The notes under the pieces are model-generated. The model ran no database searches. It was given only the letters and a program-made list of their open reading frames with translations, and was not told the origin of the DNA. Positions 35,398 through 44,385 of a stretch of 64,000 bases of DNA are shown here, piece after piece (within the stretch, counting starts at the first letter, position 1; the number at the start of each line of letters is the position of its first letter). The position numbers and the translations under genes were made by a program. This stretch comes from Streptomyces sp. CB01635 (GTDB taxonomy: Bacteria; Actinomycetota; Actinomycetes; Streptomycetales; Streptomycetaceae), in NCBI RefSeq assembly GCF_002803065.1, contig NZ_NNBL01000004.1:469909-533908 (forward strand), written 5' to 3'.

Positions 35398-36231
35398 TCA
35401 CGGCGTGCTCGGGGTCAGGTCCTGGAGGCCCACGACCCGCAGCAGTTCCAGGCGTTCGTACGTCTCCGTGCCCGGCTGGGCCGAGTGCACGACGAGTTGC
35501 TGGTCGTGGCCGTCGCTGAGCAGTACCTCGCAGTCGAGGTCGAGGGCGCCGACCACGGGGTGCAGGAAGCGTTTCGGTGACGGGCGGCGTACGACGACGT
35601 CGTGCGACTGCCACAGCTCCTCGAACTCCCGTGATCCGGCGCGCAGTTCGGCCACGAGCGCGGCCGGGCCCGGATCGTCGGGGCGGGCCGCGGCGACCGC
35701 CCGCAGGCTCGCCACGTGGGCGCGGGCGTGCGCCTCGTGGTTCTCGGGCGGGAACATGGGCCGCGTCGCCGGGTTCGTGAACCAGTCGCGGATCACGTTC
35801 CTGCCGGTGTGGTCGCCGGTCAGGGCCACCGACATCGTGTTCTGGGCGAGCATCTCGCCCCAGTCGCTGATCACCGACGCCGGTAGATCGTGCAGCCGGT
35901 CCAGGATCAGCAGCAGCCCCGGTCGCACATGCCCCGAGGAACGGCCGGGACGGGGCGGCTCCTCGCCCGCCAGATGGAACAGATGGTCCCGCTCGGCGTC
36001 GTTGAGCCGCAGCGCGCGGGCCAGCGCGGTCAGCATCTGCCGGGACGGATGGGAGCCGCGGCGCTGCTCCAGGCGCGTGTAGTAGTCCGTGGACATCCCG
36101 GCGAGCTGCGCCACCTCCTCGCGGCGCAGCCCCGGCGTGCGGCGCCGCGGGCCCGCGGTCAGGCCCACGTCGGAGGGCGCCAGGCGGGCGCGGGAGCGGC
36201 GCAGGAAGTCGGCGAGTTCGGCTCGGTTCAC
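35398..36231 (-). CDS. XRE-family regulator with MmyB-like domain
   Basis: 277 residues from GTG 36231 (VNRAELADFLRRSRARL). The helix-turn-helix reads GLRREEVAQLAGMSTDYYTRLEQRRG, and the C-terminal two-thirds is a MmyB-like ligand domain (DLPASVISDWGEMLAQN). The ribosome site is adjacent to the start codon, so an upstream GTG is possible. The gene is divergent from a SDR oxidoreductase, a standard Streptomyces pairing in which the regulator usually controls the oxidoreductase. Confidence 0.9.
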   Translation of the reverse strand: MNRAELADFLRRSRARLAPSDVGLTAGPRRRTPGLRREEVAQLAGMSTDYYTRLEQRRGSHPSRQMLTALARALRLNDAERDHLFHLAGEEPPRPGRSSGHVRPGLLLILDRLHDLPASVISDWGEMLAQNTMSVALTGDHTGRNVIRDWFTNPATRPMFPPENHEAHARAHVASLRAVAAARPDDPGPAALVAELRAGSREFEELWQSHDVVVRRPSPKRFLHPVVGALDLDCEVLLSDGHDQQLVVHSAQPGTETYERLELLRVVGLQDLTPSTP

Positions 36232-36359
36232 CCCTTCAGGATCGCTCGGAACCGTCCTCGTAACCAGGGAGCGCCAGTCCCCGGACAACCGCGTCTCTCC
36301 CGCCGCGCCCGCCACTCGCGCAGGCTTCAGGCATGGCTACGAAACACGAGGAGGCGGCC

Positions 36360-37214
36360 ATGCTGACACTGGTGACAGGTGCGACGGGCAAGGTCGGACA
36401 GCGGTTCGTGCCGCGACTGCTGCAGAGCTCGGCGCCGGGCGACCAGGTGCGGGTGCTCGTAAGGGACGCGGCACGCGGTGAGCGGTTCGCCGCACTGGGC
36501 GCGGACGTGGTGGTCGGCGACTTGCGGGACGCGGACGTGCTGGGCAAGGCGACGGCCGGGGCGGACGCCGTGGTGAACGTCGCCGCTGCCTTCCGCGGAG
36601 TGCCCGACGAGGAGGCGCGGGCGGTCAACAGGGACGCCGCCATCGAGCTGGCCCGGGCCTCCGTGGCCTCGGGCGTGCGGCGGTTCGTGCAGGTCAGCAC
36701 GGGTCTGGTGTACGGCTCCGGGCGCGGCAGGCGGCTGGTCGAGGACGACGAGACGCTGCCGGGCGGCCCTCTGTGGGGCACCTACCCCGAGTCGAAGTGG
36801 GAGGCGGAGCGCGCGCTGCGGGCGATGGACGGCCTCGACGACCTGCGCATCGCCCGGCTGCCCTTCGTGTACGGCGACGGGGACTCGCACCTGGCCGACG
36901 TGACGCAGTACGCGCAGAACTGGCCGGCCATGCAGCGCCTGCACATGGGCCACCACGCGGATGTGGCCCAGGGTCTGCAACGCCTCCTGTACGCGCCGGG
37001 AGCGCACGGCGTCTACAACATCGCCGACGACGCCCCGGTCACGATGGTCGACGTCCACCAGATCAACGGCGTGCCGGTGCCGCCGGAGGCGTACGACAAG
37101 GTGGACCCGGACCCCTGGGCCGGCGTCATGTCGACGGCCCGCATCCGCCGCGAACTGGGCTTCCGCCCGTTCTTCCCGTCCGTCTGGACGGCCCTGGACG
37201 CCGGCGCGCTGTAG
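36360..37214 (+). CDS. Extended-SDR NAD(P)-dependent oxidoreductase/epimerase
   Basis: 284 residues from ATG 36360, supported by GAGGAGG; an ATG at 36333 lies upstream of that site. The Rossmann motif is TLVTGATGKVGQRFV. The family active-site region shows QVSTGLVYG, and TYPESKWEAE provides a Y-x3-K-like motif (YPESK). It is probably an NAD-dependent epimerase/dehydratase-type enzyme; the substrate is unknown. It is divergent from the XRE regulator. Confidence 0.87.
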   Translation: MLTLVTGATGKVGQRFVPRLLQSSAPGDQVRVLVRDAARGERFAALGADVVVGDLRDADVLGKATAGADAVVNVAAAFRGVPDEEARAVNRDAAIELARASVASGVRRFVQVSTGLVYGSGRGRRLVEDDETLPGGPLWGTYPESKWEAERALRAMDGLDDLRIARLPFVYGDGDSHLADVTQYAQNWPAMQRLHMGHHADVAQGLQRLLYAPGAHGVYNIADDAPVTMVDVHQINGVPVPPEAYDKVDPDPWAGVMSTARIRRELGFRPFFPSVWTALDAGAL

Positions 37215-37237
37215 AGCCCACGGGCAGAGCCCACCGG

Positions 37238-38485
37238 TCAGGCCACCGACCGGATCCGCCGCACCAGGAGCGCCCCCACGAGCCCGATCACCGCAGCCAC
37301 CAGGTACAGGACGCGGTAGCCGCCGAGATACGTCACGATCGGCGCGGCGAGCGCGGGTGCGGCGACCTGGGGCAGCGAGTTGGCGACGTTGATGACGCCC
37401 AGGTCCTTGCCCCGGTCCATGGCCTTGGGCAGGACGTCCGTCATCAGCGCGAAGTCGACCGAGGTGAAGACGCCGAAGCCGATGCCGAGGACCGCCGCCG
37501 CGACGATCGCGCCCGGCCAGGTCTGCCAGCCGGCCAGCGCGGCTGTCGCCACCGCCATCAGGACGCCCGACCAGATCACGAAGGGCTTCCGGCGCCCCAG
37601 CCGGTCGGAGGCGACCCCGGCCACGACGACGGTGCACAGCAGGGTCACGCCGTTGACGGCGGTGAGGATCAGCACGCCCTGGTCGGGGTCGCCGTAGTGC
37701 AGGCGGTCGCGCAGGTAGTAGAGGAGGTACAGGAGGACCAGCGCGTTGCTGAGGTTGATCAGGAAGCGGGTCAGCCAGGCCCAGCCGAGGTCGGGGTGGC
37801 GGCGGGGGCTCAGCCAGAACCCGGCCAGGAAGGTCCGCCAGGCCCACGGCGGCCGGTCCGCCGGGGCGAGCCGCAGGTCCGGATGGCGCAGCACGTACGG
37901 CAGGACGCCCACCAGGGCGAACACCGCGCACGCCGTGTACCCGGCGCCGACCCCGCCCACGACGGTCGCGAGCCCCGTGCCGACGACCACGCCCAGGATC
38001 TGCGCGGCCCCCAGCCAGCCGCCCACCGCGCCCCGCTGGAGCCGCGGCACCCGGTCGGGCACGGCCGCCGTCACCGCCGCGAACGCCGCGTTCAGCGTCA
38101 GCTGCACCAGGCACCAGCCGGCCGCCATCGTCCACACGGACCCGGCGCCCGCCAGTAGGAGCAGCGCGCACGCGCCGCCGCCCGCGCCCGCCACGATCCA
38201 GGGCGTGCGCCGCCCGAACCGCGACACCGTACGGTCCGAGAGCGCGCCGAAGAAGGGGTTCGCGGCGAGCGACACCACGGCGCCCACCCCGGTCACCCAC
38301 GCGAGCAGCGTCTCCTTGGACATGCCGGTGCCGGGCGCGAAGTCCTCGGCCTGGAGGGCGAGCAGGATCTGCAGGGGTCCGTACCAGCCGACCCAGATCG
38401 CCCCGTTGGCCAGCGACAGCGCGGCCGTCCAGCCGCGCCCGACCCGCTCGACGGGCTCGTCGAGCGCCGCGGCGGCGGCCGTCAT
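37238..38485 (-). CDS. MFS/GPH-type sugar transporter
   Basis: 415 residues from ATG 38485. About twelve membrane helices with NPFFGALSDRTVSRFGRRTPW, typical of the glycoside-pentoside-hexuronide (GPH) and sucrose-type carriers. The ATGA start overlaps the stop of the beta-glucosidase gene by four bases, so both are one operon. Import of a glucoside that the glucosidase then cleaves is the natural reading. Confidence 0.88.
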   Translation of the reverse strand: MTAAAAALDEPVERVGRGWTAALSLANGAIWVGWYGPLQILLALQAEDFAPGTGMSKETLLAWVTGVGAVVSLAANPFFGALSDRTVSRFGRRTPWIVAGAGGGACALLLLAGAGSVWTMAAGWCLVQLTLNAAFAAVTAAVPDRVPRLQRGAVGGWLGAAQILGVVVGTGLATVVGGVGAGYTACAVFALVGVLPYVLRHPDLRLAPADRPPWAWRTFLAGFWLSPRRHPDLGWAWLTRFLINLSNALVLLYLLYYLRDRLHYGDPDQGVLILTAVNGVTLLCTVVVAGVASDRLGRRKPFVIWSGVLMAVATAALAGWQTWPGAIVAAAVLGIGFGVFTSVDFALMTDVLPKAMDRGKDLGVINVANSLPQVAAPALAAPIVTYLGGYRVLYLVAAVIGLVGALLVRRIRSVA

Positions 38486-39810
38486 GCGCGCTGCGCCCGC
38501 AGTACGTCCCGCAGCCAGTGGTACGACGCCTTCGGCGTGCGCTCCAGGGTCGCGTAGTCGACGTGGACGAGGCCGAAGCGGCGCGCGTAGCCCTCCGCCC
38601 ACTCGAAGTTGTCCATCAGCGACCACACGAAATAGCCGCGCACGTCGACCCCGGCCTCAAGGGCCCGGTGCAGGGCCCGCAGATGCCCGTCCAGGTACGC
38701 GATCCGCTCCTGGTCGTCGACTCCCTCGTAACTGCAGCCGTTCTCGGTGATGACGAGGGGCGGGAGCCGGTCGCCGTAGCGGTCGCGGAAGGCGAGGAGG
38801 AGCTCGGTGAGCGCTTCGGGGACCACCGGCCAGCCGAAGTCCGTGACGGGATATCCCTCGATCTCCCTTGGCGAGAAAGGGAGTTCGGGCGGCAGGGTGA
38901 GGCCGGAGAACTCCGTCGCGTCGCCGGAGGTGAGCGGCGCGCCCACCTTGGTCGGCTGGTAGAAGTTGATCCCGTACCAGTCGACGGGCTCCGCGATCAC
39001 CTTCAGATCGGCGTCCACATCGCCCGGCATCAGGTCCCCGATGCCCTCCGGGTAGGCGCCGAGCAGCAGCGGATCGGCGAAGAGCCGGTTGAGAAGCACG
39101 TCGTAGAAGTCCGCGGCCTCGCGGTCGGCCGGGTCGTCGGAGGCGGGCCAGGTCGGGCCGTGCGAGTTCGCGATCCCGATGTCCGTGGCGCCGGCCGCGC
39201 GCAGCGCCCGTACGGCGAGGCCGTGGGCGAGGAGCTGGTGGTGGGCCGCGGGCAGCGCGTCGAACAGGAGCTGCCTGCCGGGCGCGTGCTGGCCGAGCGC
39301 GTGGCCGAGCAGGGTGTGCTCGGCGGGCTCGTTGAGGGTGATCCACTTCTGTACGCGGTCGCCGATCCGGTCCGCGACCCGGACCGCGTAGTCCGCGAAG
39401 AGCGACGCCGTGTCCCGCCTCAGCCAGCCGCCCGCCTCCTCCACGGACAGCGGGGTGTCCCAGTGGAAGAGCGTCGGCACGGGCTGTACGCCCGCCGCGC
39501 ACAGCGCGTCGACGAGCCGGTCGTAGAAGTCGAGGCCGCCGGGCGACAGGACCCGCGGCCAGGAGACGGAGAAGCGGTACGCCCCCGCCCCGAGCCCCGC
39601 GATCAGGGCCACGTCCTCGCCGTAGCGGTGGTAGTGGTCGCAGGCGACGGCGGCCGTCGAGCCGTCCTTCACCCGCCCCGGCTCTGCCGCGAACGCGTCC
39701 CACACCGAGGGCAGGCGCGCGTCGACGGCGCCCTCGATCTGATGGGCCGAGGTGGACACGCCCCACAGGAAGTCGTGCGGGAACTGAGGTATCGGTTCGC
39801 TCGCTGCCAT
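38482..39810 (-). CDS. GH1 family beta-glucosidase
   Basis: 442 residues from ATG 39810; an ATG at 39822 would add four residues. GH1 features are FPHDFLWGVSTSAHQIEG, the acid/base glutamate in TLNEPAEH, the nucleophile in VITENGCS, and NFEWAEGYARRFGLVHVD. It hydrolyses beta-glucosides or galactosides with retention. No signal peptide is seen, consistent with intracellular cleavage of an imported glycoside by the co-transcribed transporter. An inverted repeat lies 13 bases upstream. Confidence 0.93.
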   Translation of the reverse strand: MAASEPIPQFPHDFLWGVSTSAHQIEGAVDARLPSVWDAFAAEPGRVKDGSTAAVACDHYHRYGEDVALIAGLGAGAYRFSVSWPRVLSPGGLDFYDRLVDALCAAGVQPVPTLFHWDTPLSVEEAGGWLRRDTASLFADYAVRVADRIGDRVQKWITLNEPAEHTLLGHALGQHAPGRQLLFDALPAAHHQLLAHGLAVRALRAAGATDIGIANSHGPTWPASDDPADREAADFYDVLLNRLFADPLLLGAYPEGIGDLMPGDVDADLKVIAEPVDWYGINFYQPTKVGAPLTSGDATEFSGLTLPPELPFSPREIEGYPVTDFGWPVVPEALTELLLAFRDRYGDRLPPLVITENGCSYEGVDDQERIAYLDGHLRALHRALEAGVDVRGYFVWSLMDNFEWAEGYARRFGLVHVDYATLERTPKASYHWLRDVLRAQRA

Positions 39811-39822
39811 GCGCGCGATCAT

Positions 39823-39840
39823 CCGTACCGGCGGTAACGG
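39823..39840 (-). promoter_or_regulatory. Possible operator before the beta-glucosidase gene
   Basis: CCGTACCG-G-CGGTAACGG is a near-perfect palindrome (one unpaired base). Its size and place suit a LacI-type repressor site, but no LacI gene lies nearby. Confidence 0.35.
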
Positions 39841-39887
39841 AAGTCAACGCCCGTGCGGCAAAAGGTCGTTGCGCCCCCGAAGTGCCG

Positions 39888-40154
39888 CTACGCCCCTTCC
39901 TTCAGCACCCGCGAGATCAGCCCCCGCTGCTCGTCCGTGAGCCGCGGATCCGCGCAGTACACGGTCTTCCCGTCCACCGTGATCGTGTAGCTGAACCCGT
40001 CCGGCACCCCCACCGGCGGCGTGCCCCGGCCCCCGGCCAGCGCCTGCTCGGCCAGGGCATGCCACTCGTGGGCGTCGGCGCGGCCCGAGGTGTCGACCTC
40101 GGCCCGCCGCTCGATCCCGGCGAATCCTCCGGTACGGATGACCTGAATACGCAT
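39888..40154 (-). CDS. Emfourin-like inhibitor of M4 proteases
   Basis: 88 residues from ATG 40154: MRIQVIRTGGFAGIERRAEV at the start, a DGFSYTITVDGKTVYCADPR strand pair and a short C-terminal helix (EQRGLISRVLK). This matches the small protealysin-inhibitor (emfourin) family. It follows the M4 protease gene by 71 bases on the same strand, the usual arrangement for this inhibitor. It would act intracellularly, since it has no signal peptide. Confidence 0.82.
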   Translation of the reverse strand: MRIQVIRTGGFAGIERRAEVDTSGRADAHEWHALAEQALAGGRGTPPVGVPDGFSYTITVDGKTVYCADPRLTDEQRGLISRVLKEGA

Positions 40155-40225
40155 GGGACCTGTCTACTCCAGCGGCCGCCCGCTGCCCAGCCGGGCGGCC
40201 GCCGAGCCCTGTGCCTGAGCCGGCC

Positions 40226-41299
40226 CTACTCCGTGGGTACGCCCACCTGCGACCAGGCCTTCTGGACGGACTCCAGCTCCTCGCCGTCCTTGTAGCGGGT
40301 GCGCGCCGCCTTCGCCGTCAGCTTCGCGAAGTCCGCGAAGGACGCGTCCTGCGCCAGCTCGCCGCCGGTCAGGACGTCGTACCAGATCTGCCCGGCCCGC
40401 TCCCACGCGTTGCCGCCGAGCGCCACGGCCAGCAGGTAGAAGGCGTGGTTCGGGATGCCGGAGTTGATGTGCACGCCGCCGTTGTCGCTGCTCGTCCGCA
40501 CGAAGTGGTCCATGTCGGCGGGCTGCGGGTCCTTGCCGAGCACGTCGTCGTCGTACGCCGTGCCGGGCGCCTTCATGGAGCGCAGCGCCTTGCCGGTGAC
40601 GCGCGGCGCGAGCAGGCCCGCGCCGATCAGCCAGTCGGCGTCGGCGGCGCCCTGGCCGAGCGAGTACTGCTTGATCAGGGAGCCGAAGACGTCCGAGACC
40701 GACTCGTTCAGGGCGCCCGGCTGCCCGAAGTACGTGAGGTTCGCCGTGTACTGGGTGACACCGTGCGTCAGCTCGTGGCCGATCACGTCGACCGGGATGG
40801 TGAAGTCGAGGAAGATCTCCCCGTCCCCGTCGCCGAACACCATCTGCTCGCCGTTCCAGAACGCGTTGTTGTAGTCGTTGTCGAAGTGCACGGACGCCTT
40901 CAGCGGCAGACCGCTGCCGTCGATGGAGTCACGGGCGTACTTCTCCAGGTACAGCTCGAAGGTGGCGCCGAGGCCCGCGTACGCGCGGTTGACGGTCGCG
41001 TCCCGGCCGGGCTCGTCCCCCTCACCGCGGACCTTCGTGCCCGGCAGCTCGGTGCGGTGGCCCGCGTCGTAGAGCGTGCGGTGCGGCTTGTGCTCGACAG
41101 CGTCCATGGGCGCGGCCACCGAGGGGGCGCCGATCACGGTGGTCAGGCGGCGGCGTGTGCGCTCAAGGGCGTCGCGTTCCAGGGTGCGGCGGGCCAGGGC
41201 GGAGAGGGCGGGGTCGCCGGAGCGTGCGGCCTTGTCGAGGATGTGGGGCGGCACGATGGTGCAGAAGACGGGCTCGAAGCCCGAGCGGTTCGCGGTCAT
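40226..41299 (-). CDS. M4 family metalloprotease (protealysin-like)
   Basis: 357 residues from ATG 41299. The zinc motif is HELTHGVTQYTANL with the third ligand glutamate in GALNESVSDVFG, and a catalytic His in NGGVHINSGIPNHAF. Instead of a long FTP propeptide there is a short N-terminal segment with FCTIVPPHILDK, as in protealysin precursors. No signal peptide is seen. It is probably kept inactive in the cell by the emfourin gene product. Start evidence is only moderate; the frame is open to 41374. Confidence 0.92.
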   Translation of the reverse strand: MTANRSGFEPVFCTIVPPHILDKAARSGDPALSALARRTLERDALERTRRRLTTVIGAPSVAAPMDAVEHKPHRTLYDAGHRTELPGTKVRGEGDEPGRDATVNRAYAGLGATFELYLEKYARDSIDGSGLPLKASVHFDNDYNNAFWNGEQMVFGDGDGEIFLDFTIPVDVIGHELTHGVTQYTANLTYFGQPGALNESVSDVFGSLIKQYSLGQGAADADWLIGAGLLAPRVTGKALRSMKAPGTAYDDDVLGKDPQPADMDHFVRTSSDNGGVHINSGIPNHAFYLLAVALGGNAWERAGQIWYDVLTGGELAQDASFADFAKLTAKAARTRYKDGEELESVQKAWSQVGVPTE

Positions 41300-41457
41300 T
41301 GCGGCAATGTGGCACTGCGTGACCTCACTGTCACTACCTGCAGCCAGGATTAATGAAATAGAGGTATTGATCACCTCTTGCCCGTTACCTGACGGCGATC
41401 CCGCATACTGATACAGACCCGCGTCCCTCGCACGGCTGGGCTAGGCTGCGACGCATC

Positions 41458-41505
41458 ATGCGTTACGGGCTGCTTCTCCTTAGCTGCCGCGGCGAGGGCC
41501 TGTAG
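41458..41505 (+). CDS. leuA leader peptide (Leu-rich, 15 residues)
   Basis: ATG 41458 encodes MRYGLLLLSCRGEGL and a TAG, with four consecutive Leu codons. It lies 86 bases before leuA. Leu-rich leaders ending CRGEG-like are known before leuA in actinobacteria. Ribosome stalling at the Leu codons when leucyl-tRNA is scarce would change the fold of the RNA that follows. Confidence 0.82.
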   Translation: MRYGLLLLSCRGEGL

Positions 41506-41529
41506 TCGAGGCCGACCCCCTCCCCGCGG
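41487..41529 (+). promoter_or_regulatory. leuA attenuator/leader RNA structure
   Basis: CCGCGGCGAGGG (41487-41498), within the last leader codons, pairs with CCCTCCCCGCGG (41518-41529) at 11 of 12 positions. A competing inner stem GGCCT / AGGCC (41497-41501 / 41509-41513) overlaps it. The long arm starts inside the coding part of the leader, so a stalled or translating ribosome would block it. No T-run follows. Confidence 0.7.
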
Positions 41530-41591
41530 AGTTCGGTGTTGCGCTCAGACCGTCGGCCGTCCTTCCGGACACACCCGAGGAGCCCCCGCAC

Positions 41592-43310
41592 ATGTCGAAT
41601 TTCCAGCGCCCCACTTCCATGCCGGTCCACAAGTACGGACAGTACGAGCAGGTCGACATCCCCGACCGCACGTGGCCCGGCAAGCGCGTCACCGTCGCCC
41701 CCCGCTGGCTCTCCACCGACCTGCGCGACGGCAACCAGGCGCTGATCGACCCGATGTCCCCGGCTCGCAAGCGCGAGATGTTCGACCTCCTGGTCCGCAT
41801 GGGCTACAAGGAGATCGAGGTCGGCTTCCCCGCCTCCGGCGAGACCGACTTCGCGTTCGTACGGTCGATCATCGAAGAGGGCGCGATCCCGGACGACGTG
41901 ACGATCTCCGTGCTGACGCAGGCGCGCGAGGAGCTCATCGAGCGCACGGTCGAGTCCCTGAAGGGCGCCAAGCGCGCCACGGTGCACCTGTACAACGCGA
42001 CCGCGCCGACCTTCCGCGAGATCGTCTTCCGCGGGACCAAGGAACAGATCAAGCAGATCGCCATCGACGGCACGCAGCACGTCATGGACTACGCGGAGAA
42101 GGTCCTCGGCCCGGAGACGACCTTCGGATACCAGTACAGCCCGGAGATCTTCACCGACACCGAGCTGGACTTCGCCCTGGAGGTCTGCGAGGCGGTCATG
42201 GAGGTCTACAAGCCGGGCCCCGGCCGCGAGATCATCCTCAACCTGCCCGCCACGGTGGAGCGTTCGACCCCGTCCACGCACGCGGACCGCTTCGAGTGGA
42301 TGCACCGCAACCTGTCGAACCGTGAGTACGTCTGCCTGTCCGTGCACCCGCACAACGACCGCGGCACGGCCGTCGCCGCCGCTGAGCTGGCCCTGATGGC
42401 CGGCGCCGACCGCATCGAGGGCTGCCTGTTCGGCCAGGGCGAGCGCACCGGCAACGTCGACCTGGTCACGCTGGGCATGAACCTGTTCTCGCAGGGTGTC
42501 GACCCGCAGATCGACTTCTCCGACATCGACGAGATCCGCCGCACCGCCGAGTACTGCAACCAGATGGAGGTCCACCCGCGCCACCCCTACGCGGGCGACC
42601 TGGTCTACACGTCCTTCTCCGGCTCCCACCAGGACGCCATCAAGAAGGGCTTCGAGGCGATGGACGCGCGGGCCGCGGCCGCGGGCAAGTCCGTCGACGA
42701 CATCGAGTGGGCGGTCCCGTACCTGCCCATCGACCCGAAGGACGTCGGCCGCTCCTACGAGGCCGTCATCCGCGTCAACTCGCAGTCCGGCAAGGGCGGT
42801 ATCGCGTACGTCCTGAAGAACGACCACAAGCTGGACCTGCCGCGCCGCATGCAGATCGAGTTCTCGAAGATCATCCAGGCGAAGACGGACGCCGAGGGCG
42901 GCGAGGTCACGCCGAAGGAGATCTGGTCGGTCTTCCAGGACGAGTACCTGCCCCACGCCGAGAACCCCTGGGGCCGCATCCAGGTCAAGGCCGGGCAGAG
43001 CACGACCGACACGGACGGCGTCGACACGCTGACCGTCTCGGCCGACGTCGACGGTGAGGCCACCGTCCTGACCGGTACGGGCAACGGCCCGATCTCCGCG
43101 TTCTTCGACGCCCTGCAGGCCGTCGGCATCGACGCCCGCCTGCTGGACTACCAGGAGCACACGATGAGCGAGGGCGCCTCCGCGCAGGCCGCCTCGTACA
43201 TCGAGTGCGCGATCGGCGACAAGGTCCTGTGGGGCATCGGCATCGACGCGAATACGACACGCGCGTCCCTGAAGGCCGTGGTCTCCGCGGTCAACCGCTC
43301 CGCACGCTGA
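41592..43310 (+). CDS. leuA: 2-isopropylmalate synthase
   Basis: 572 residues from ATG 41592. First committed step of leucine synthesis: acetyl-CoA plus 2-oxoisovalerate. The catalytic barrel shows STDLRDGNQAL, IEVGFPASGETDF, SVHPHNDRGTAVA (metal-binding HxH-type) and GCLFGQGERTGN. A C-terminal LeuA dimer/allosteric domain (TDTDGVDTLTVSADVDGEA) mediates leucine feedback. Length fits the long actinobacterial form. Leader-mediated attenuation upstream adds control by leucyl-tRNA. Confidence 0.97.
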   Translation: MSNFQRPTSMPVHKYGQYEQVDIPDRTWPGKRVTVAPRWLSTDLRDGNQALIDPMSPARKREMFDLLVRMGYKEIEVGFPASGETDFAFVRSIIEEGAIPDDVTISVLTQAREELIERTVESLKGAKRATVHLYNATAPTFREIVFRGTKEQIKQIAIDGTQHVMDYAEKVLGPETTFGYQYSPEIFTDTELDFALEVCEAVMEVYKPGPGREIILNLPATVERSTPSTHADRFEWMHRNLSNREYVCLSVHPHNDRGTAVAAAELALMAGADRIEGCLFGQGERTGNVDLVTLGMNLFSQGVDPQIDFSDIDEIRRTAEYCNQMEVHPRHPYAGDLVYTSFSGSHQDAIKKGFEAMDARAAAAGKSVDDIEWAVPYLPIDPKDVGRSYEAVIRVNSQSGKGGIAYVLKNDHKLDLPRRMQIEFSKIIQAKTDAEGGEVTPKEIWSVFQDEYLPHAENPWGRIQVKAGQSTTDTDGVDTLTVSADVDGEATVLTGTGNGPISAFFDALQAVGIDARLLDYQEHTMSEGASAQAASYIECAIGDKVLWGIGIDANTTRASLKAVVSAVNRSAR

Positions 43311-43333
43311 CCCAGGTCACCGGCACGTTCCCC

Positions 43334-43364
43334 GGCCCCGTCCGCCCTCGTGGCGGGCGGGGCC
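43334..43364 (+). terminator. Hairpin terminator after leuA
   Basis: GGCCCCGTCCGCC pairs with GGCGGGCGGGGCC across a five-base loop, 13 positions with one G-U pair. It begins 23 bases past the leuA stop; no U-tract follows, as is usual in Streptomyces. Confidence 0.72.
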
Positions 43365-43476
43365 GCGTCGTATACCGGCCACGGTCCCGTACAAGGTGAT
43401 GACGCCGTATCAACAATGTGGCTAACATCACGCCCAACCAGGCGATGGGGCCTGGGGGTCGACGGAGGTGTGCGAC

Positions 43477-44208
43477 GTGCTGCTGAATTGGGGACGAACC
43501 AGTCGTAACGGTCCCGGTGTTCCAGTGGCACGTGCCGGGGCCCGCCCCCTGTCGGGCCTCATCGGCGTCCGCACCGCGTGGACCACCGTCGGCGACGGCG
43601 AGTTCTTCTGTCCCGGCTGCGGCGGCGACCGCAACTACCGCCGCCGCACGGGCCGTCGCCGCTTCGTGCTCCTCGGCATCCCGCTCGTCCCGCGCGGCGC
43701 CACCGGCCCGGTCGTCGAATGCGCCGCCTGCGAGGACCGGTTCGCCGCCGACGTCCTCGACCACCCGACCACGCACCGCTTCTCCGCGATGCTCCGCGAC
43801 GCCGTCCACACCGTTGTCCTCGCGGTCCTCTCCGCGGGCGGAGTCTCCTCCCGTACGGCCCTCGAGACCGCCGTCGCGACGCTGCGCGGCGCCGGGTTCG
43901 ACGACTGCACGGACGTCCAGCTCGCCGCGCTCGTCGAGGCGTTGCTCACCGACGCGGGCCGCGTCCCCGAACACTGCGGGCCCGGCGCCGGACTCGCCAT
44001 CGAACTCCACGAGGCCCTCGACCCGCTCGCCCCGCACCTCGCCCCCGCCGGACGCGAGTCGATCCTCCTCCAGGGCGCCAGAATCGCGCTCGCCGACGGG
44101 CCCTACACGCCCGCCGAACGCGACGTACTCAGCACCGCGGGCGCCGCGCTCACCATGTGCACCGACGAGGTGTCGCAGCTCCTGGAAGCCGCCCGCACCC
44201 CGTCGTGA
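43477..44208 (+). CDS. TerB-like protein with N-terminal zinc ribbon
   Basis: 243 residues from GTG 43477, which lies eight bases after GGAGG; the GTG at 43468 is too close. Residues ~45-90 form a zinc-ribbon-like pair (FFCPGCGGDRNY and VECAACEDRF). The rest is helical and TerB-like (LLTDAGRVPEHC, IALADGPYTPAERDVLSTAG). TerB proteins bind divalent metal and are linked to tellurite and stress responses; no other ter genes are present here. Confidence 0.82.
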   Translation: MLLNWGRTSRNGPGVPVARAGARPLSGLIGVRTAWTTVGDGEFFCPGCGGDRNYRRRTGRRRFVLLGIPLVPRGATGPVVECAACEDRFAADVLDHPTTHRFSAMLRDAVHTVVLAVLSAGGVSSRTALETAVATLRGAGFDDCTDVQLAALVEALLTDAGRVPEHCGPGAGLAIELHEALDPLAPHLAPAGRESILLQGARIALADGPYTPAERDVLSTAGAALTMCTDEVSQLLEAARTPS

Positions 44209-44385
44209 CGCCGTACGGCGCTCCCGTACTCCCCGGGGAGTAACGAGCCGCCGCACGCACCCCCGGCAGTACCCCGCACCTCGCCCTCACGCCCGACGAA
44301 CCGAGGCCTCCCCGACGGGAGTCTGGAGACGTCCTGTCCGACCGGACGGCGACACCGGACACCGTGACATGAGGGAGGCCCGCCG

